Source of the DNA: Spartobacteria bacterium UBA695
GTDB taxonomy: Bacteria; Verrucomicrobiota; Verrucomicrobiia; Chthoniobacterales; Chthoniobacteraceae
NCBI GenBank assembly: GCA_002298145.1
Contig: DBMP01000016.1
Span: forward strand, 14,068 to 78,067
Reading direction: 5' to 3'
Length of the DNA: 64,000 bases
The notes beneath the pieces were generated by a model, which did not search any database, had not been told where the DNA came from, and was given only the letters and a program-made list of their open reading frames with translations. This document shows positions 41,947-50,216 of this stretch, piece by piece. The number at the start of each line of letters is the position of its first letter. Positions within the stretch are counted from its first letter, which is position 1. The position numbers were made by a program, and so were the translations under genes.

Positions 41947-43668
41947 ATGAACGACGAACCCCCGACGCCTTTTCCGATTCCGAGCCGTTGGTTGCGCTGT
42001 TTCCCGGGGCTGGCTCTTTTTCGCGGTTATCAGCGCGGCTGGCTTTGGGCTGATATCGTGGCGGGGGTGACGGTTTGTTTGGTGATGATCCCCTCGGTGA
42101 TCGCCTATGCGGGGCTGATCGGGATCCCGCCGCAGTACGGGCTCTATGCGGCGCTGGTCCCGCTGCTGGTTTACCCGTTTTTTGGCAGTTCGCGCCAGGT
42201 GATCGTCGGGCCGGATATCGCTATTTCGCTGCTGATTGCGAGCGCGGTGGGGCCGCTTGCGGGAGGGGACCCGGGGCGGGCGGCGGCGCTTTCGGCGGTG
42301 GTGGCGGTGTTGAGCGGAGGGTTCCTGTTCCTAGGGGGCCGGGCGAAATTCGGGGCGGTGGCGGATTTCTTTTCCAAGCCGGTGCTGGTGGGCTACATGA
42401 CGGGGGCGGCGCTGATTTTGGTGGCCTCGCAGTTGGGGAAGCTCTTTGGGATTGAGCTCAAGCGCATGGATTTCTTCCCGCTGCTCTCGGAGTTGGTGGG
42501 GCGGTTGCCCGAGGCTCATGGGCCGACGTTGGCCGTGGGGGCGGGGTTCCTCGGCCTCATGCTCGGGCTGCGGCGCTTTGCCCCGAGGGTCCCGGCGACG
42601 CTGGCGGGGTGCGTGGTGGCGATTGCGCTTTCGTGGGCCCTGGGGCTGGAGAAGCACGGGGTGGCTGTGGTGGGGATGGTTCCCCGGGGGCTGCCGGGCT
42701 TCGCCTGGCCCGGGGTGACGCTGCGCGATGTGCACGCGCTTTTCCCCGCGTGCATCGGCGTGGCGCTGCTGACGTACACTGAGTGCATCCTGCTGGCCAA
42801 GGCGTTCGCGGAGAAAAACCGCTACGGGGTGGATTCGAATCGGGAGTTGACGGCGCTGGGCGTGGCGGATTTGGTGACCGGGCTCTTCCAGGGCTTCGCG
42901 GTGACGGGCAGCCAGGCTCGCACGACGCTGAGCGACGCGGCGGGCGGCAAGACGCCGCTGGTCAGCCTTGTGGCGGCGGCGACGCTCGCGCTCTTCCTGC
43001 TGTTTCTGACGCCGCTCATCGCTCTGTTGCCGGTGGCCGCCCTGGCGGCGATGCTGATCCACGCCGGGTTCGGCCTGGTGGAGTTCGACGTGATGCGGCG
43101 TATTTACCGTTATTACCCGAGGGCCAGTATGCTGGCGGCGCTGACCACGCTCGGGGTGCTGGTGGGCGGGGTGGTGCCCGGGATTCTCCTCGGGGTGACG
43201 GTTTCGCTGATCGGCTTGATCAACCGCATTTCGCGGCCCGTGGACGCGGTGTTGCAGGAGGTGCCGGGGCGGGGGTTCCACGACGTGGGGGAGAACTTCA
43301 CCGGGGAGACGGTCCCCGGGCTCATTGCCTACCGCTTTTATGCGCCGCTGCTTTTTTCCAATGCGGGCTACTTCTGCGAACGCGTGCGGTCGCTGATCGA
43401 ACAGAGCCCCACGCCGGTGCGCTGGTTTGTTCTCGACGCCCAGGCGGTGACGGATGTGGATGTGACGGCCTCGGAGGCGTTCATGGCCCTGAAGGAGGAG
43501 CTGGAGGAAAAGGGGGTCGCGCTCAAAATCGCCCGGGCCAACCGGCCGCTGCGGGAGATTCTCCAGCGCGCCGGGGTGACGCACAATCTGGGCGAGGGGA
43601 GCTTTTACCCCTCGGTGCACAAGGCGGTGGCGGCGTTTATGCGGCTCCCGGAAACAACCGGCGCGTAA
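41947..43668 (+). CDS. SulP-family anion transporter with STAS domain
   Basis: This 573-aa inner-membrane protein has about 10-12 membrane segments. The SulP signature region is YAGLIGIPPQYGLYAALVP then GPDIAISLLIASAVG, and a C-terminal STAS domain (about 440-560) contains VLDAQAVTDVDVTASEAF. Sulfate is the usual assumption, but family members also carry molybdate, bicarbonate or dicarboxylates. Its neighbour is a regulator with a molybdate-binding-like domain, convergent with it, so sulfate or molybdate uptake are both plausible. Confidence 0.9.
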   Translation: MNDEPPTPFPIPSRWLRCFPGLALFRGYQRGWLWADIVAGVTVCLVMIPSVIAYAGLIGIPPQYGLYAALVPLLVYPFFGSSRQVIVGPDIAISLLIASAVGPLAGGDPGRAAALSAVVAVLSGGFLFLGGRAKFGAVADFFSKPVLVGYMTGAALILVASQLGKLFGIELKRMDFFPLLSELVGRLPEAHGPTLAVGAGFLGLMLGLRRFAPRVPATLAGCVVAIALSWALGLEKHGVAVVGMVPRGLPGFAWPGVTLRDVHALFPACIGVALLTYTECILLAKAFAEKNRYGVDSNRELTALGVADLVTGLFQGFAVTGSQARTTLSDAAGGKTPLVSLVAAATLALFLLFLTPLIALLPVAALAAMLIHAGFGLVEFDVMRRIYRYYPRASMLAALTTLGVLVGGVVPGILLGVTVSLIGLINRISRPVDAVLQEVPGRGFHDVGENFTGETVPGLIAYRFYAPLLFSNAGYFCERVRSLIEQSPTPVRWFVLDAQAVTDVDVTASEAFMALKEELEEKGVALKIARANRPLREILQRAGVTHNLGEGSFYPSVHKAVAAFMRLPETTGA

Positions 43669-43683
43669 AGGGAGGACCGGCGC

Positions 43684-44778
43684 TTACGAAACGATCTTGC
43701 CGGTTTCCTGGGTGCCGTAGCCAGGGAGGCCGTCGAGCTGACGGCGGAAGTCCCGGTTTTGTAGGAAATCGAGGAGCCTGGCCACGGGGGCGAAGTCGAG
43801 CAGGGTCTTGGGGATGATCAGGTCAAAGGCCACTTCCTGGACAGGGAGAAAATCGAGGTCGCACGATTCGGCCACGGCCTTGAGCCCCATGGCTACGTCG
43901 GCGCGCCCTTCGCGGATCGCCCCGGCGCAATCGAAATGGCTGGAGGCCACGGTGGAGTAGAGGGGGACTTCCGAGGGATTCACGCCTGCCTTCTCCAGCA
44001 GGCCGTCGATGAGGAGGCGGCTGCCGGAGCCGTCCACGCGGTTGAGGAACCGGACACGGTTGGAGGCCAGGTCCTCCACGGACCGGAAGCCGAGCGGGTT
44101 GCCCCGGCGGATCATCCAGCCCTGGTCCCAGCGGGCGAAGCGAACCACGACGGCTTCGGCCCCAAGGGTTTTCAAAGCGCGCTGCTCTGCCTTTTCATCG
44201 GGAAAATGGACGCCCGCGATGTGGGCTTCCCCGGCTGCGAGGGCCTTGAGAGCGGCGGTGCTCGAAAGGTTCTGCCAGCGCACCCGGCCGTCGCCATGGC
44301 TGGTCCTCCAGAGATCCCGGACGATGCCGAGGGCGGGGTCGCACCCGGCCACAAGGATGTTCTGGCGCAGCTGCGCCTCGGGCTGCAAAATTTTCACGGA
44401 GCCGGAGTTGCCCCGGCGCGCCACCAAGTCCCCATCGGCTTCGCCGAACCCAGCGGCTTCCGAACCGGCCACGGGAATGGCGATCCAGCGCTCCCCGACC
44501 AGGGCCAGGCGCACGGGGCCTTCGTGGGAATGGAGCGCGGAGGAGAGGGTGACTTCCAGCGGGTGATCGGCCTGCGGCTTCTGGAAGAGATCGGGCACGG
44601 TGCATTCCAGCGCATCGGCCAGGGCCAGAGCGGTGAGGACGGAGGGGACGATGCGCCCGCGCTCCACCATATTGACGAGCTGACGGCTCAGCCCAGCACG
44701 CCGGGCAAGTTCGGCCTGGGAAATTCCCAGACGCTCCCGGAGCGCTCCGACGTGGCACACACAGGTTGGCTCGGTCAT
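43684..44778 (-). CDS. XRE-family regulator with molybdate-binding-like PBP domain
   Basis: This 364-aa protein has an N-terminal XRE helix-turn-helix (LGISQAELARRAGLSRQLVNMVERGRIVPS, about residues 14-43) and a C-terminal periplasmic-binding-protein-like domain of the PF12727 type (VAGCDPALGIVR, FLNRVDGSGSRLLIDGLLEKAGV, REGRADVAMGLKAVA). Such regulators usually sense molybdate, tungstate or a related oxyanion. I chose the ATG at 44778 (MTEPTCVCHVG) because the HTH follows closely. It diverges from the three-gene module at 45004. It may act on the dyads at about 44802-44818 and 47736-47777. Confidence 0.85.
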   Translation of the reverse strand: MTEPTCVCHVGALRERLGISQAELARRAGLSRQLVNMVERGRIVPSVLTALALADALECTVPDLFQKPQADHPLEVTLSSALHSHEGPVRLALVGERWIAIPVAGSEAAGFGEADGDLVARRGNSGSVKILQPEAQLRQNILVAGCDPALGIVRDLWRTSHGDGRVRWQNLSSTAALKALAAGEAHIAGVHFPDEKAEQRALKTLGAEAVVVRFARWDQGWMIRRGNPLGFRSVEDLASNRVRFLNRVDGSGSRLLIDGLLEKAGVNPSEVPLYSTVASSHFDCAGAIREGRADVAMGLKAVAESCDLDFLPVQEVAFDLIIPKTLLDFAPVARLLDFLQNRDFRRQLDGLPGYGTQETGKIVS

Positions 44779-44787
44779 GGCACGGGG

Positions 44788-44852
44788 AATATGACAAAGC
44801 TTTGCTACACTGTAAAGGATGAGGGCTGTTGGCTTTCTCGAAAATATGACAA
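44788..44852. repeat. Direct repeats upstream of sigma-54 promoter 4
   Basis: AATATGACAA occurs at 44788-44797 and 44843-44852, 55 bases apart, both upstream of the sigma-54 promoter at 44934. Between them is CTTTGCTACACTGTAAAG. They may be activator or regulator sites. Confidence 0.35.
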
Positions 44853-44933
44853 GATCGTATGCCAAACGGAGGGACGCAGGGACGCGTCCGGCCGTGTCAC
44901 GCATTCATGACGATGTAACCTCTGCTCAACATC

Positions 44934-44949
44934 CGGCACGAATATTGCT
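44934..44949 (+). promoter_or_regulatory. Sigma-54 promoter of three-gene module copy 2
   Basis: CGGCAC-GAATA-TTGCT keeps both invariant dinucleotides. Predicted +1 is near 44960. The 23-nt conserved element is absent here, so this leader is short and different. Confidence 0.75.
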
Positions 44950-45003
44950 AATGCCCACAACGTCCGGCGGAAGCCCGATTTTTTCCGTCACCTTTATTTT
45001 TTT

Positions 45004-46032
45004 ATGACGACAAGCACCGAAATAGACCTTCTAAACGATGAGCCCGAATTTCCGGAGTCGGAAACGGGCGTGAGACGCCAACTGGATTACCTCGGCTTCG
45101 CGCCGTGCCCGATCCGGTCTGAAATTCGCCGCCGCCTCCACCGCCACTACGAGGAAGCGCGCCTCCGCGCCGGGCTGGAGCCGAAGTGGTACATGTCTTC
45201 AGGCTGCGGCGACACGAACCCCTACGACGAATTCTGGGGCTTTGAAACCGAGGCCGAGCTGCCCGCGCTGATCACCGAGGGGGGCATCGCGGATATTTTC
45301 CGCCCGGAATTCACGCAGCGCTGGGTCGTTACGGGCGTCTTTGGCCCGCTGCCGGTGCCGAAACTGCGCCCGGAATTCGCCGAGGCCGGGATGGCCGATC
45401 CGCTCGGCGTTTACCATATCTACGGGGTGTTCCCGCATGTCATTTTGGTTGATCTCAAACGCCTCGGTAGCCGCCCCGTGCCTGCTTCCTGGGCCGATCT
45501 CCTCAACCCAGTCTACCGCAAGGATGTGATCATCGGCGGGTGGGAGGACGAAATTTCCGACGTGGTCCTATTCAATTTCCATAAGGAATTCGGCGAAGAG
45601 GGCCTCGAACTGCTGGGCCGGAATGTGCGCGACTTCTGGAGCGCCGCCGAAATGGCCCGCACGGCCGGTTCGGACAGCCCCAAGGGTGCGGCGATTTACG
45701 TGCTGCCGTGGTTCTTCGCGGCGGGAAATCCGCACAAGGAGCAGACCCAGCTCGTCTGGCCCTTGGACGGTGTGCTGGCGATGCCGCTCTTTCTGCTGGG
45801 CAAACCAAAGGTGAACTCGGCGGCCAAGGTCGCGCTTGATTTCTTCACGGGCCGGGAGTGCGCGGAGTTCATGGCGTCGGTCCATTTCCCGCCATCGGCT
45901 GACTTTGGCAAGAGCACCCCGGCGCTCCCGGGTAAGCTCAAGTGGCTTGGCTGGGACTACATCCGCAGCCATGACCTCAACGAACTGCGCGTGCCGCTCA
46001 ACGCGGTCTTTTCACGGGGTTTCAAAGCGTGA
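45004..46032 (+). CDS. Cytosolic ABC-binding-protein-like protein (three-gene module, copy 2)
   Basis: This 342-aa paralogue of 11988-13007 is collinear over almost its whole length (LDYLGFAPCPIRSEI, LGSRPVPASWADLLNPVYRKDVIIGG, FNFHKEFGEEG, KLKWLGWDYI). It also lacks a signal peptide, which makes loss by chance unlikely. It adds residues between the N-terminus and ALITEGG (GLEPKWYMSSGCGDTNPYDEFWG) that differ from copy 1. It overlaps the GTPase gene by 4 bases. The function is unknown to me; a cytosolic ligand- or metal-handling role is inference. Confidence 0.82.
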   Translation: MTTSTEIDLLNDEPEFPESETGVRRQLDYLGFAPCPIRSEIRRRLHRHYEEARLRAGLEPKWYMSSGCGDTNPYDEFWGFETEAELPALITEGGIADIFRPEFTQRWVVTGVFGPLPVPKLRPEFAEAGMADPLGVYHIYGVFPHVILVDLKRLGSRPVPASWADLLNPVYRKDVIIGGWEDEISDVVLFNFHKEFGEEGLELLGRNVRDFWSAAEMARTAGSDSPKGAAIYVLPWFFAAGNPHKEQTQLVWPLDGVLAMPLFLLGKPKVNSAAKVALDFFTGRECAEFMASVHFPPSADFGKSTPALPGKLKWLGWDYIRSHDLNELRVPLNAVFSRGFKA

Positions 46033-46718
46033 AACTGATCACCGTTGCCGGGCCGCCCTCCTCCGGGAAGACGGCTGTCATCACCAAGGCGCTCCGCTTC
46101 CTGCATTCGGAGGGGCTGCGCGTGGGGGTGCTTAAGTTCGACTGCCTGGTGAGCCGCGATGCGGAAGTCTTTCAGGCCGAGGGGATTCCTGTGCTCACGG
46201 GGCTCTCGGGTAATTTCTGCCCAGACCACTTTTTCATCACGAATATTGAGGACTGCTTCGCCTGGGGCAGCCGCCATGGGCTGGATCTCTTAATCAGCGA
46301 GAGCGCCGGGCTCTGCAACCGCTGCGCGCCGCACATCCGGGGCTTTTACGCGGTTTGCGTGCTCGATAATCTCTCCGGCGTCGAGACCCCGCGCAAGATC
46401 GGCCCAATGCTAAAAACGGCTGACCTCGTGGTGGTGACCAAGGGGGATATCGTGAGCCAGGCGGAGCGCGAGGTGTTCGCCTTTCGCATCCGGCAGGTGA
46501 ACGCCAAGGCGCGCATCCTGTTCGTCAACGGCATCACGGGGCAGGGGGCCTGGGAGGTCAGCCGGCTTTGGAAAAAAGCGCCGGAGGATGCCCCGCTCAC
46601 CGGCGGCAGGCTGCGGTTTTCGGTTCCCTCCGCGGTCTGTTCCTACTGCTTTGGCCAGACGAAAATCGGCGAGGATTTCCAGAGCGGAACCATTCGGAAA
46701 ATGACGATACCTGATTGA
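46029..46718 (+). CDS. HypB/CobW-like P-loop GTPase with two CxxC motifs (copy 2)
   Basis: This 229-aa protein has the P-loop GPPSSGKTAVITKAL, SESAGLCNRCAPH, VTKGDIVSQAEREVFAFR and C-terminal CSYCFGQ. It is near-identical in motif order to 11284-11991. A GTG start overlaps the upstream stop (GTGA), matching the ATGA coupling of copy 1. Both cysteine pairs are conserved between copies, supporting metal binding. It is likely a metallochaperone or cofactor-assembly GTPase. Confidence 0.86.
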   Translation: MKLITVAGPPSSGKTAVITKALRFLHSEGLRVGVLKFDCLVSRDAEVFQAEGIPVLTGLSGNFCPDHFFITNIEDCFAWGSRHGLDLLISESAGLCNRCAPHIRGFYAVCVLDNLSGVETPRKIGPMLKTADLVVVTKGDIVSQAEREVFAFRIRQVNAKARILFVNGITGQGAWEVSRLWKKAPEDAPLTGGRLRFSVPSAVCSYCFGQTKIGEDFQSGTIRKMTIPD

Positions 46719-46719
46719 T

Positions 46720-47721
46720 ATGACTTCCACTCCACTTGCCGGGGAGCCTGCGTTTGGCGACCCCCGGTGCGATGATTTTCTCCAGCTCAACCACTTCCCC
46801 GCGCGCCAGGCAGAGCCGACCGTGCGGGCCTACTGGGAGGCGCTCCCGTGGGAGACGCGCGAGCAGAGCGGCTGGAGCTACGAACAGCTCCGCGACGGCC
46901 TGGCTGCCTTCCTTTCTTCCGCCGACGCCACGCCGCGCGAGCAGGCGCTCTCCGAGCTGAAGATCCTGCCCGGGCACGACAAAAGCGGCCACCCGGAGAA
47001 GCACACGCTCTGCTTTCGGGCGGGCGATGTGATCTGCATCGTCGGCCCCACCGGCTCGGGCAAAAGCCGTCTCCTGGCCGATATCGAATGCATGGCGCAG
47101 GGCGATACGCCGACGGGCCGCACGGTCTTGATCGACGGCTGCGCGCCCGACCCGGACGCCCGCTTTTCCGGCGAGGGAAAGATCGTCGCGCAGATCTCGC
47201 AGAACATGAATTTCGTCATGGATCTTACTGTGGTGGATTTCCTGCGCATGCATGCGGAGAGCCGCGCGCTGGAGCACCCGGAAGAGGCCATTACCCGCGT
47301 GCTGGAGGCGGCGGTGGGCATGGCCGGGGAACCCTTCGGGCCCGAGACGCCGCTCACGCAGCTCAGCGGCGGCCAGTCGCGGGCGCTGATGATCGCCGAC
47401 GCCGCCCACCTGAGCCCCAAGCCCGTGGTCTTGATCGACGAGATTGAAAACGCTGGGGTGGACCGCCTTCGCGCGCTCGATCTCTTCGTCGAGAAGGGCA
47501 AGATCGTGCTCCTCTCCACGCACGATCCGCTGCTGGCCCTCTCGGGCACGCGCCGCCTCGTAATCGGCAATGGCGCGGTGCAAAATGTTATCGAGCCGTC
47601 GCGCGAGGAGCGGGATAATTGCCGTCGTCTCGTCGAGCTGGATCGCTGCCTGGCAAGGATGCGCGAACGCCTTCGCCACGGCGAGCGCCTCGATGAACCG
47701 TGGGAGCGAATGATGTGCTGA
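46720..47721 (+). CDS. ABC-type ATPase without a permease (three-gene module, copy 2)
   Basis: This 333-aa ATPase carries the same N-terminal extension as copy 1 (DDFLQLNHFPARQAEPTVRAYWEALPW), then GPTGSGKSR, QISQNMNFVMDL, LSGGQSRALMIADAA, VVLIDEIENAGVDRLRAL and STHDPLLALSG. It starts 1 base after the GTPase stop. No membrane partner is present. The LIDEIENAG Walker-B context is unusual for importers and recalls soluble ABC ATPases. A strong terminator follows at 47842-47869. Confidence 0.87.
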   Translation: MTSTPLAGEPAFGDPRCDDFLQLNHFPARQAEPTVRAYWEALPWETREQSGWSYEQLRDGLAAFLSSADATPREQALSELKILPGHDKSGHPEKHTLCFRAGDVICIVGPTGSGKSRLLADIECMAQGDTPTGRTVLIDGCAPDPDARFSGEGKIVAQISQNMNFVMDLTVVDFLRMHAESRALEHPEEAITRVLEAAVGMAGEPFGPETPLTQLSGGQSRALMIADAAHLSPKPVVLIDEIENAGVDRLRALDLFVEKGKIVLLSTHDPLLALSGTRRLVIGNGAVQNVIEPSREERDNCRRLVELDRCLARMRERLRHGERLDEPWERMMC

Positions 47722-47735
47722 AAGCGCCCTGTCTG

Positions 47736-47777
47736 AATGTTAACTATACTTTACATATGCAAAGTATAGTTAACATT
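47736..47777. promoter_or_regulatory. Perfect 17-bp inverted repeat, probable operator
   Basis: AATGTTAACTATACTTT-N8-AAAGTATAGTTAACATT has no mismatch. It is AT-rich and lacks a T-run, so it is not a classical terminator. The core CTTTGC-ATA-TGTAAAG resembles CTTTGC-TACAC-TGTAAAG at 44801-44818 beside the XRE regulator gene. Confidence 0.65.
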
Positions 47778-47783
47778 TGGCGG

Positions 47784-47817
47784 TTGTAAGAGCCTGCCCG
47801 GTAGTTTGTTACAAAAA
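47784..47817. promoter_or_regulatory. Candidate activator site upstream of sigma-54 promoter 5
   Basis: TTGTAAGAGCCTGCCCGG aligns 13 of 18 with TTGTAGGGAAATGCCCGG at 10249-10266. TTGTAA and TTACAA form its ends. It lies about 246 bases upstream of the predicted start. Confidence 0.35.
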
Positions 47818-47841
47818 GACAACACCGGGGTTTTCCTGATC

Positions 47842-47869
47842 AAAACGCGCCATTCCCGGCGCGTTTTTT
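47842..47869 (+). terminator. Intrinsic terminator after three-gene module copy 2
   Basis: The perfect stem AAAACGCGCC/GGCGCGTTTT has loop ATTCCC and a T-run. Confidence 0.92.
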
Positions 47870-48019
47870 ACGCATTCTGGATAAGAAGTGTCCCCGTGGT
47901 CTGGAAATATTCCGGGGGTTTTGAGCCGGTTGCGAAAAATTTACAAAAAGGCCCGTCTCTCCGGGATTCCCCGATAATTCCAGCCAGTGGAGAGCGGAAA
48001 TCGGCCCGGAAAATCCATG

Positions 48020-48035
48020 TGGCACGCCGTTTGCT
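48020..48035 (+). promoter_or_regulatory. Sigma-54 promoter of TonB/DUF364/FecCD operon 3
   Basis: TGGCAC-GCCGT-TTGCT is a perfect consensus match. Predicted +1 is near 48046. The leader lacks the 23-nt element of operons 1 and 2. Confidence 0.85.
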
Positions 48036-48116
48036 AAGCGTCACTGATCGTTGACGCTGTTAAGTAAACGATACGAATTACGGCTCAACCTCAACAACCT
48101 ACTTTGCTCGTAATCC

Positions 48117-50216
48117 ATGTCCACCAAGTCCTCCTTAAGTATTACCAAGTATCGAAACCTTCGACGGATACGGAAATCCCTCTTTGCCCTGGCTACGGTT
48201 GGCCTGGCTCTGCCGCTCGGCGTCGCGGCGCAGGCGCAGGAAGCCGCGCAGGCCCCCGTCAGCGGTTCCGCCTCGGCGGTGGTCTCCGGGTCCTCGGAGA
48301 AGACCTTTACGCTGGGAACCGTGACGGTGACCGGGAAAGTGCCCGACGTGGCGGCTCAGCTCGAAACGCAGACCACGGCGGAGAAAATCCAGCTTTTGGA
48401 AAAGAACAACGTGGCCGACGCGGTGGCCACCCAGCCCGGCATCACCACGGCTTCCGTCGGCGCGCGCAATGAAACCACGGTCTACGTGCGCGGCTTCAAC
48501 CGGCTCCAGGTCCCGATCTTCATCGATGGCGTTCCGGCCTACGTGCCTTATGACGGCTATGTGGACCTCGGGCGCTTTACCACCTTTGACGTCGGTACGA
48601 TCAGCGTGGCCAAGGGCTACAGCTCGGTACTCTATGGGCCCAATACGCTCGGCGGCGCGATCAACATCGTCTCGCGCCAGCCCACGCGCCCGCTGGAGGG
48701 GGACATTACGTTGGGAGCGGCCACGGGCGACGGCTACGAGAGCGCGCTCAATATCGGCTCCAAGCAGGACAAGTTCTACTTCCAACTAGGCGCCTCCTAC
48801 ATCACGCAGGACCACACCGACATGTCCAACGACTTCCAGCCGACCAAGGCGGAAGACGGCGGCACGCGCAACAACTCCTACTATACGGACTGGAAGCTTA
48901 GCGGCAAGCTCGCCTACACGCCCAACGCCACGGACGAATACGCGCTCGGCTTCGTTCACCAGGAAGGCGAAAAGGGGACGCCGCCCTACGCGGGCACCGA
49001 TCCCACTCAGTTTCTCCGCTACTGGCAGTGGCCGAAGTGGAACAAGGATACCGTCTATTATGTTTCCTCAACGCAGCTCGGCGAGGAGAGCTACATCAAG
49101 CCGCGCGTCTATTTCGACAAGTACGAGAACGCTCTCGACCAATACTCCGACGGCACCTACACGAAGCTGCTCACCGGATCGAGCGGCCCGAGCCATTACG
49201 ATGACTATACCTGGGGCTCGTCGCTGGAGCTTGGCACGGAGCTGATCCCGATGAACACGCTGAAGGGGGCCGCGCATTACAAGCTCGATCACCACGACGA
49301 GCAGGTCGATGGCTATCCCCACTACGTTGACGAAGACGAAACGGTCTCCCTCGCGCTGGAAGACACCTTCCACGCATCGGATAAGATCGACCTCCAAGCG
49401 GGCTTCAGCTACGACATCCGCAACTCGTTACAGGCCGAGGACACCAACAAAAACGGGGCCTCGTTCCCGGCGCACAACTTCACGAGCTTCAACCCGGAAG
49501 TCGGCATCTTCTATAAGTTGACGGACACCGATACCCTGCACTTCACCATCGCGCACAAGAGCCGCTTTCCCACCATCAAGGATCGCTATTCCTACGGCCT
49601 CGGCAAAGCGCTGGCCAACCCGGACCTCAAGCCGGAATCGGCCATCCATTACGAGATCGGCTACGACGGCACGCCGCTCAAGGCATTCGACGCGCTCAAG
49701 GCGCTGAACGTTCACGCCAACGCTTTCTATTCGTCCATCGACGATGCCATTCAGAGCGTTAGCAACGTCGCCTATGTGAACAAGAAATGGGTCTCGCAAA
49801 ACCAGAACATCGGCAAGGCCGAGAGCTTCGGCGGGGAACTCGGGCTCGACTACGCTTTCAGCGACTGGCTCACGCTGGGCAACAACGTCTCCTATGTCTG
49901 GCGGCGTAACCTTTCCTCGAATATTTACCTGACGGACGTTCCGCCGTGGTCGGGGTTTGTCTATGCCGACATTCGGCCGATTGACAAGATCAGCCTGATC
50001 CCGAGCATGCAATATTCCTCCTGGCGCTATACCTACAGCGATGGGCGAAAGGTGGACGGGTTTGCCGTGCCGAACTTCAAGGTCTCCTACCGCATCACCA
50101 AGGACCTGACCTTCAGCGTCGGCATCAACAACATCTTGGATAAGAATTACGAGCTGCAGGACGGCTACTGGCAGGCAGGCCGCACCTACTTCACCAACCT
50201 TCGCTACACCTTCTAA
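48117..50216 (+). CDS. TonB-dependent receptor
   Basis: This 699-aa outer-membrane receptor has a signal region ending GVAAQA (about residue 41) and a TonB-box-like LGTVTVTGK. The plug has NETTVYVRGFNRLQVPIFIDGVPAYVPYDG and VAKGYSSVLYGPNTLGGAINIVSRQP, and the barrel ends TYFTNLRYTF. It is of a different subfamily from the two siderophore-type receptors on the left, closer to vitamin B12/metal-chelate BtuB-like or FyuA-like receptors. It heads an operon with DUF364, permease, ATPase, binding protein and a TrmO-like gene. The ligand is unknown. Confidence 0.92.
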   Translation: MSTKSSLSITKYRNLRRIRKSLFALATVGLALPLGVAAQAQEAAQAPVSGSASAVVSGSSEKTFTLGTVTVTGKVPDVAAQLETQTTAEKIQLLEKNNVADAVATQPGITTASVGARNETTVYVRGFNRLQVPIFIDGVPAYVPYDGYVDLGRFTTFDVGTISVAKGYSSVLYGPNTLGGAINIVSRQPTRPLEGDITLGAATGDGYESALNIGSKQDKFYFQLGASYITQDHTDMSNDFQPTKAEDGGTRNNSYYTDWKLSGKLAYTPNATDEYALGFVHQEGEKGTPPYAGTDPTQFLRYWQWPKWNKDTVYYVSSTQLGEESYIKPRVYFDKYENALDQYSDGTYTKLLTGSSGPSHYDDYTWGSSLELGTELIPMNTLKGAAHYKLDHHDEQVDGYPHYVDEDETVSLALEDTFHASDKIDLQAGFSYDIRNSLQAEDTNKNGASFPAHNFTSFNPEVGIFYKLTDTDTLHFTIAHKSRFPTIKDRYSYGLGKALANPDLKPESAIHYEIGYDGTPLKAFDALKALNVHANAFYSSIDDAIQSVSNVAYVNKKWVSQNQNIGKAESFGGELGLDYAFSDWLTLGNNVSYVWRRNLSSNIYLTDVPPWSGFVYADIRPIDKISLIPSMQYSSWRYTYSDGRKVDGFAVPNFKVSYRITKDLTFSVGINNILDKNYELQDGYWQAGRTYFTNLRYTF

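Larger units (their letters stand above)
47722..48116. other. Intergenic region before TonB operon 3
   Basis: No gene is seen. It holds a perfect 17-bp palindrome (47736-47777), an activator-like sequence (47784-47817), an intrinsic terminator (47842-47869) and a sigma-54 promoter (48020-48035). Confidence 0.7.

Noticed and set aside
44779..45003. Sigma-54 promoter at TGGCAC near 44778
   Set aside because: TGGCAC occurs there on the plus strand, but no GC-containing -12 element lies at the right distance. The promoter at 44934-44949 fits.
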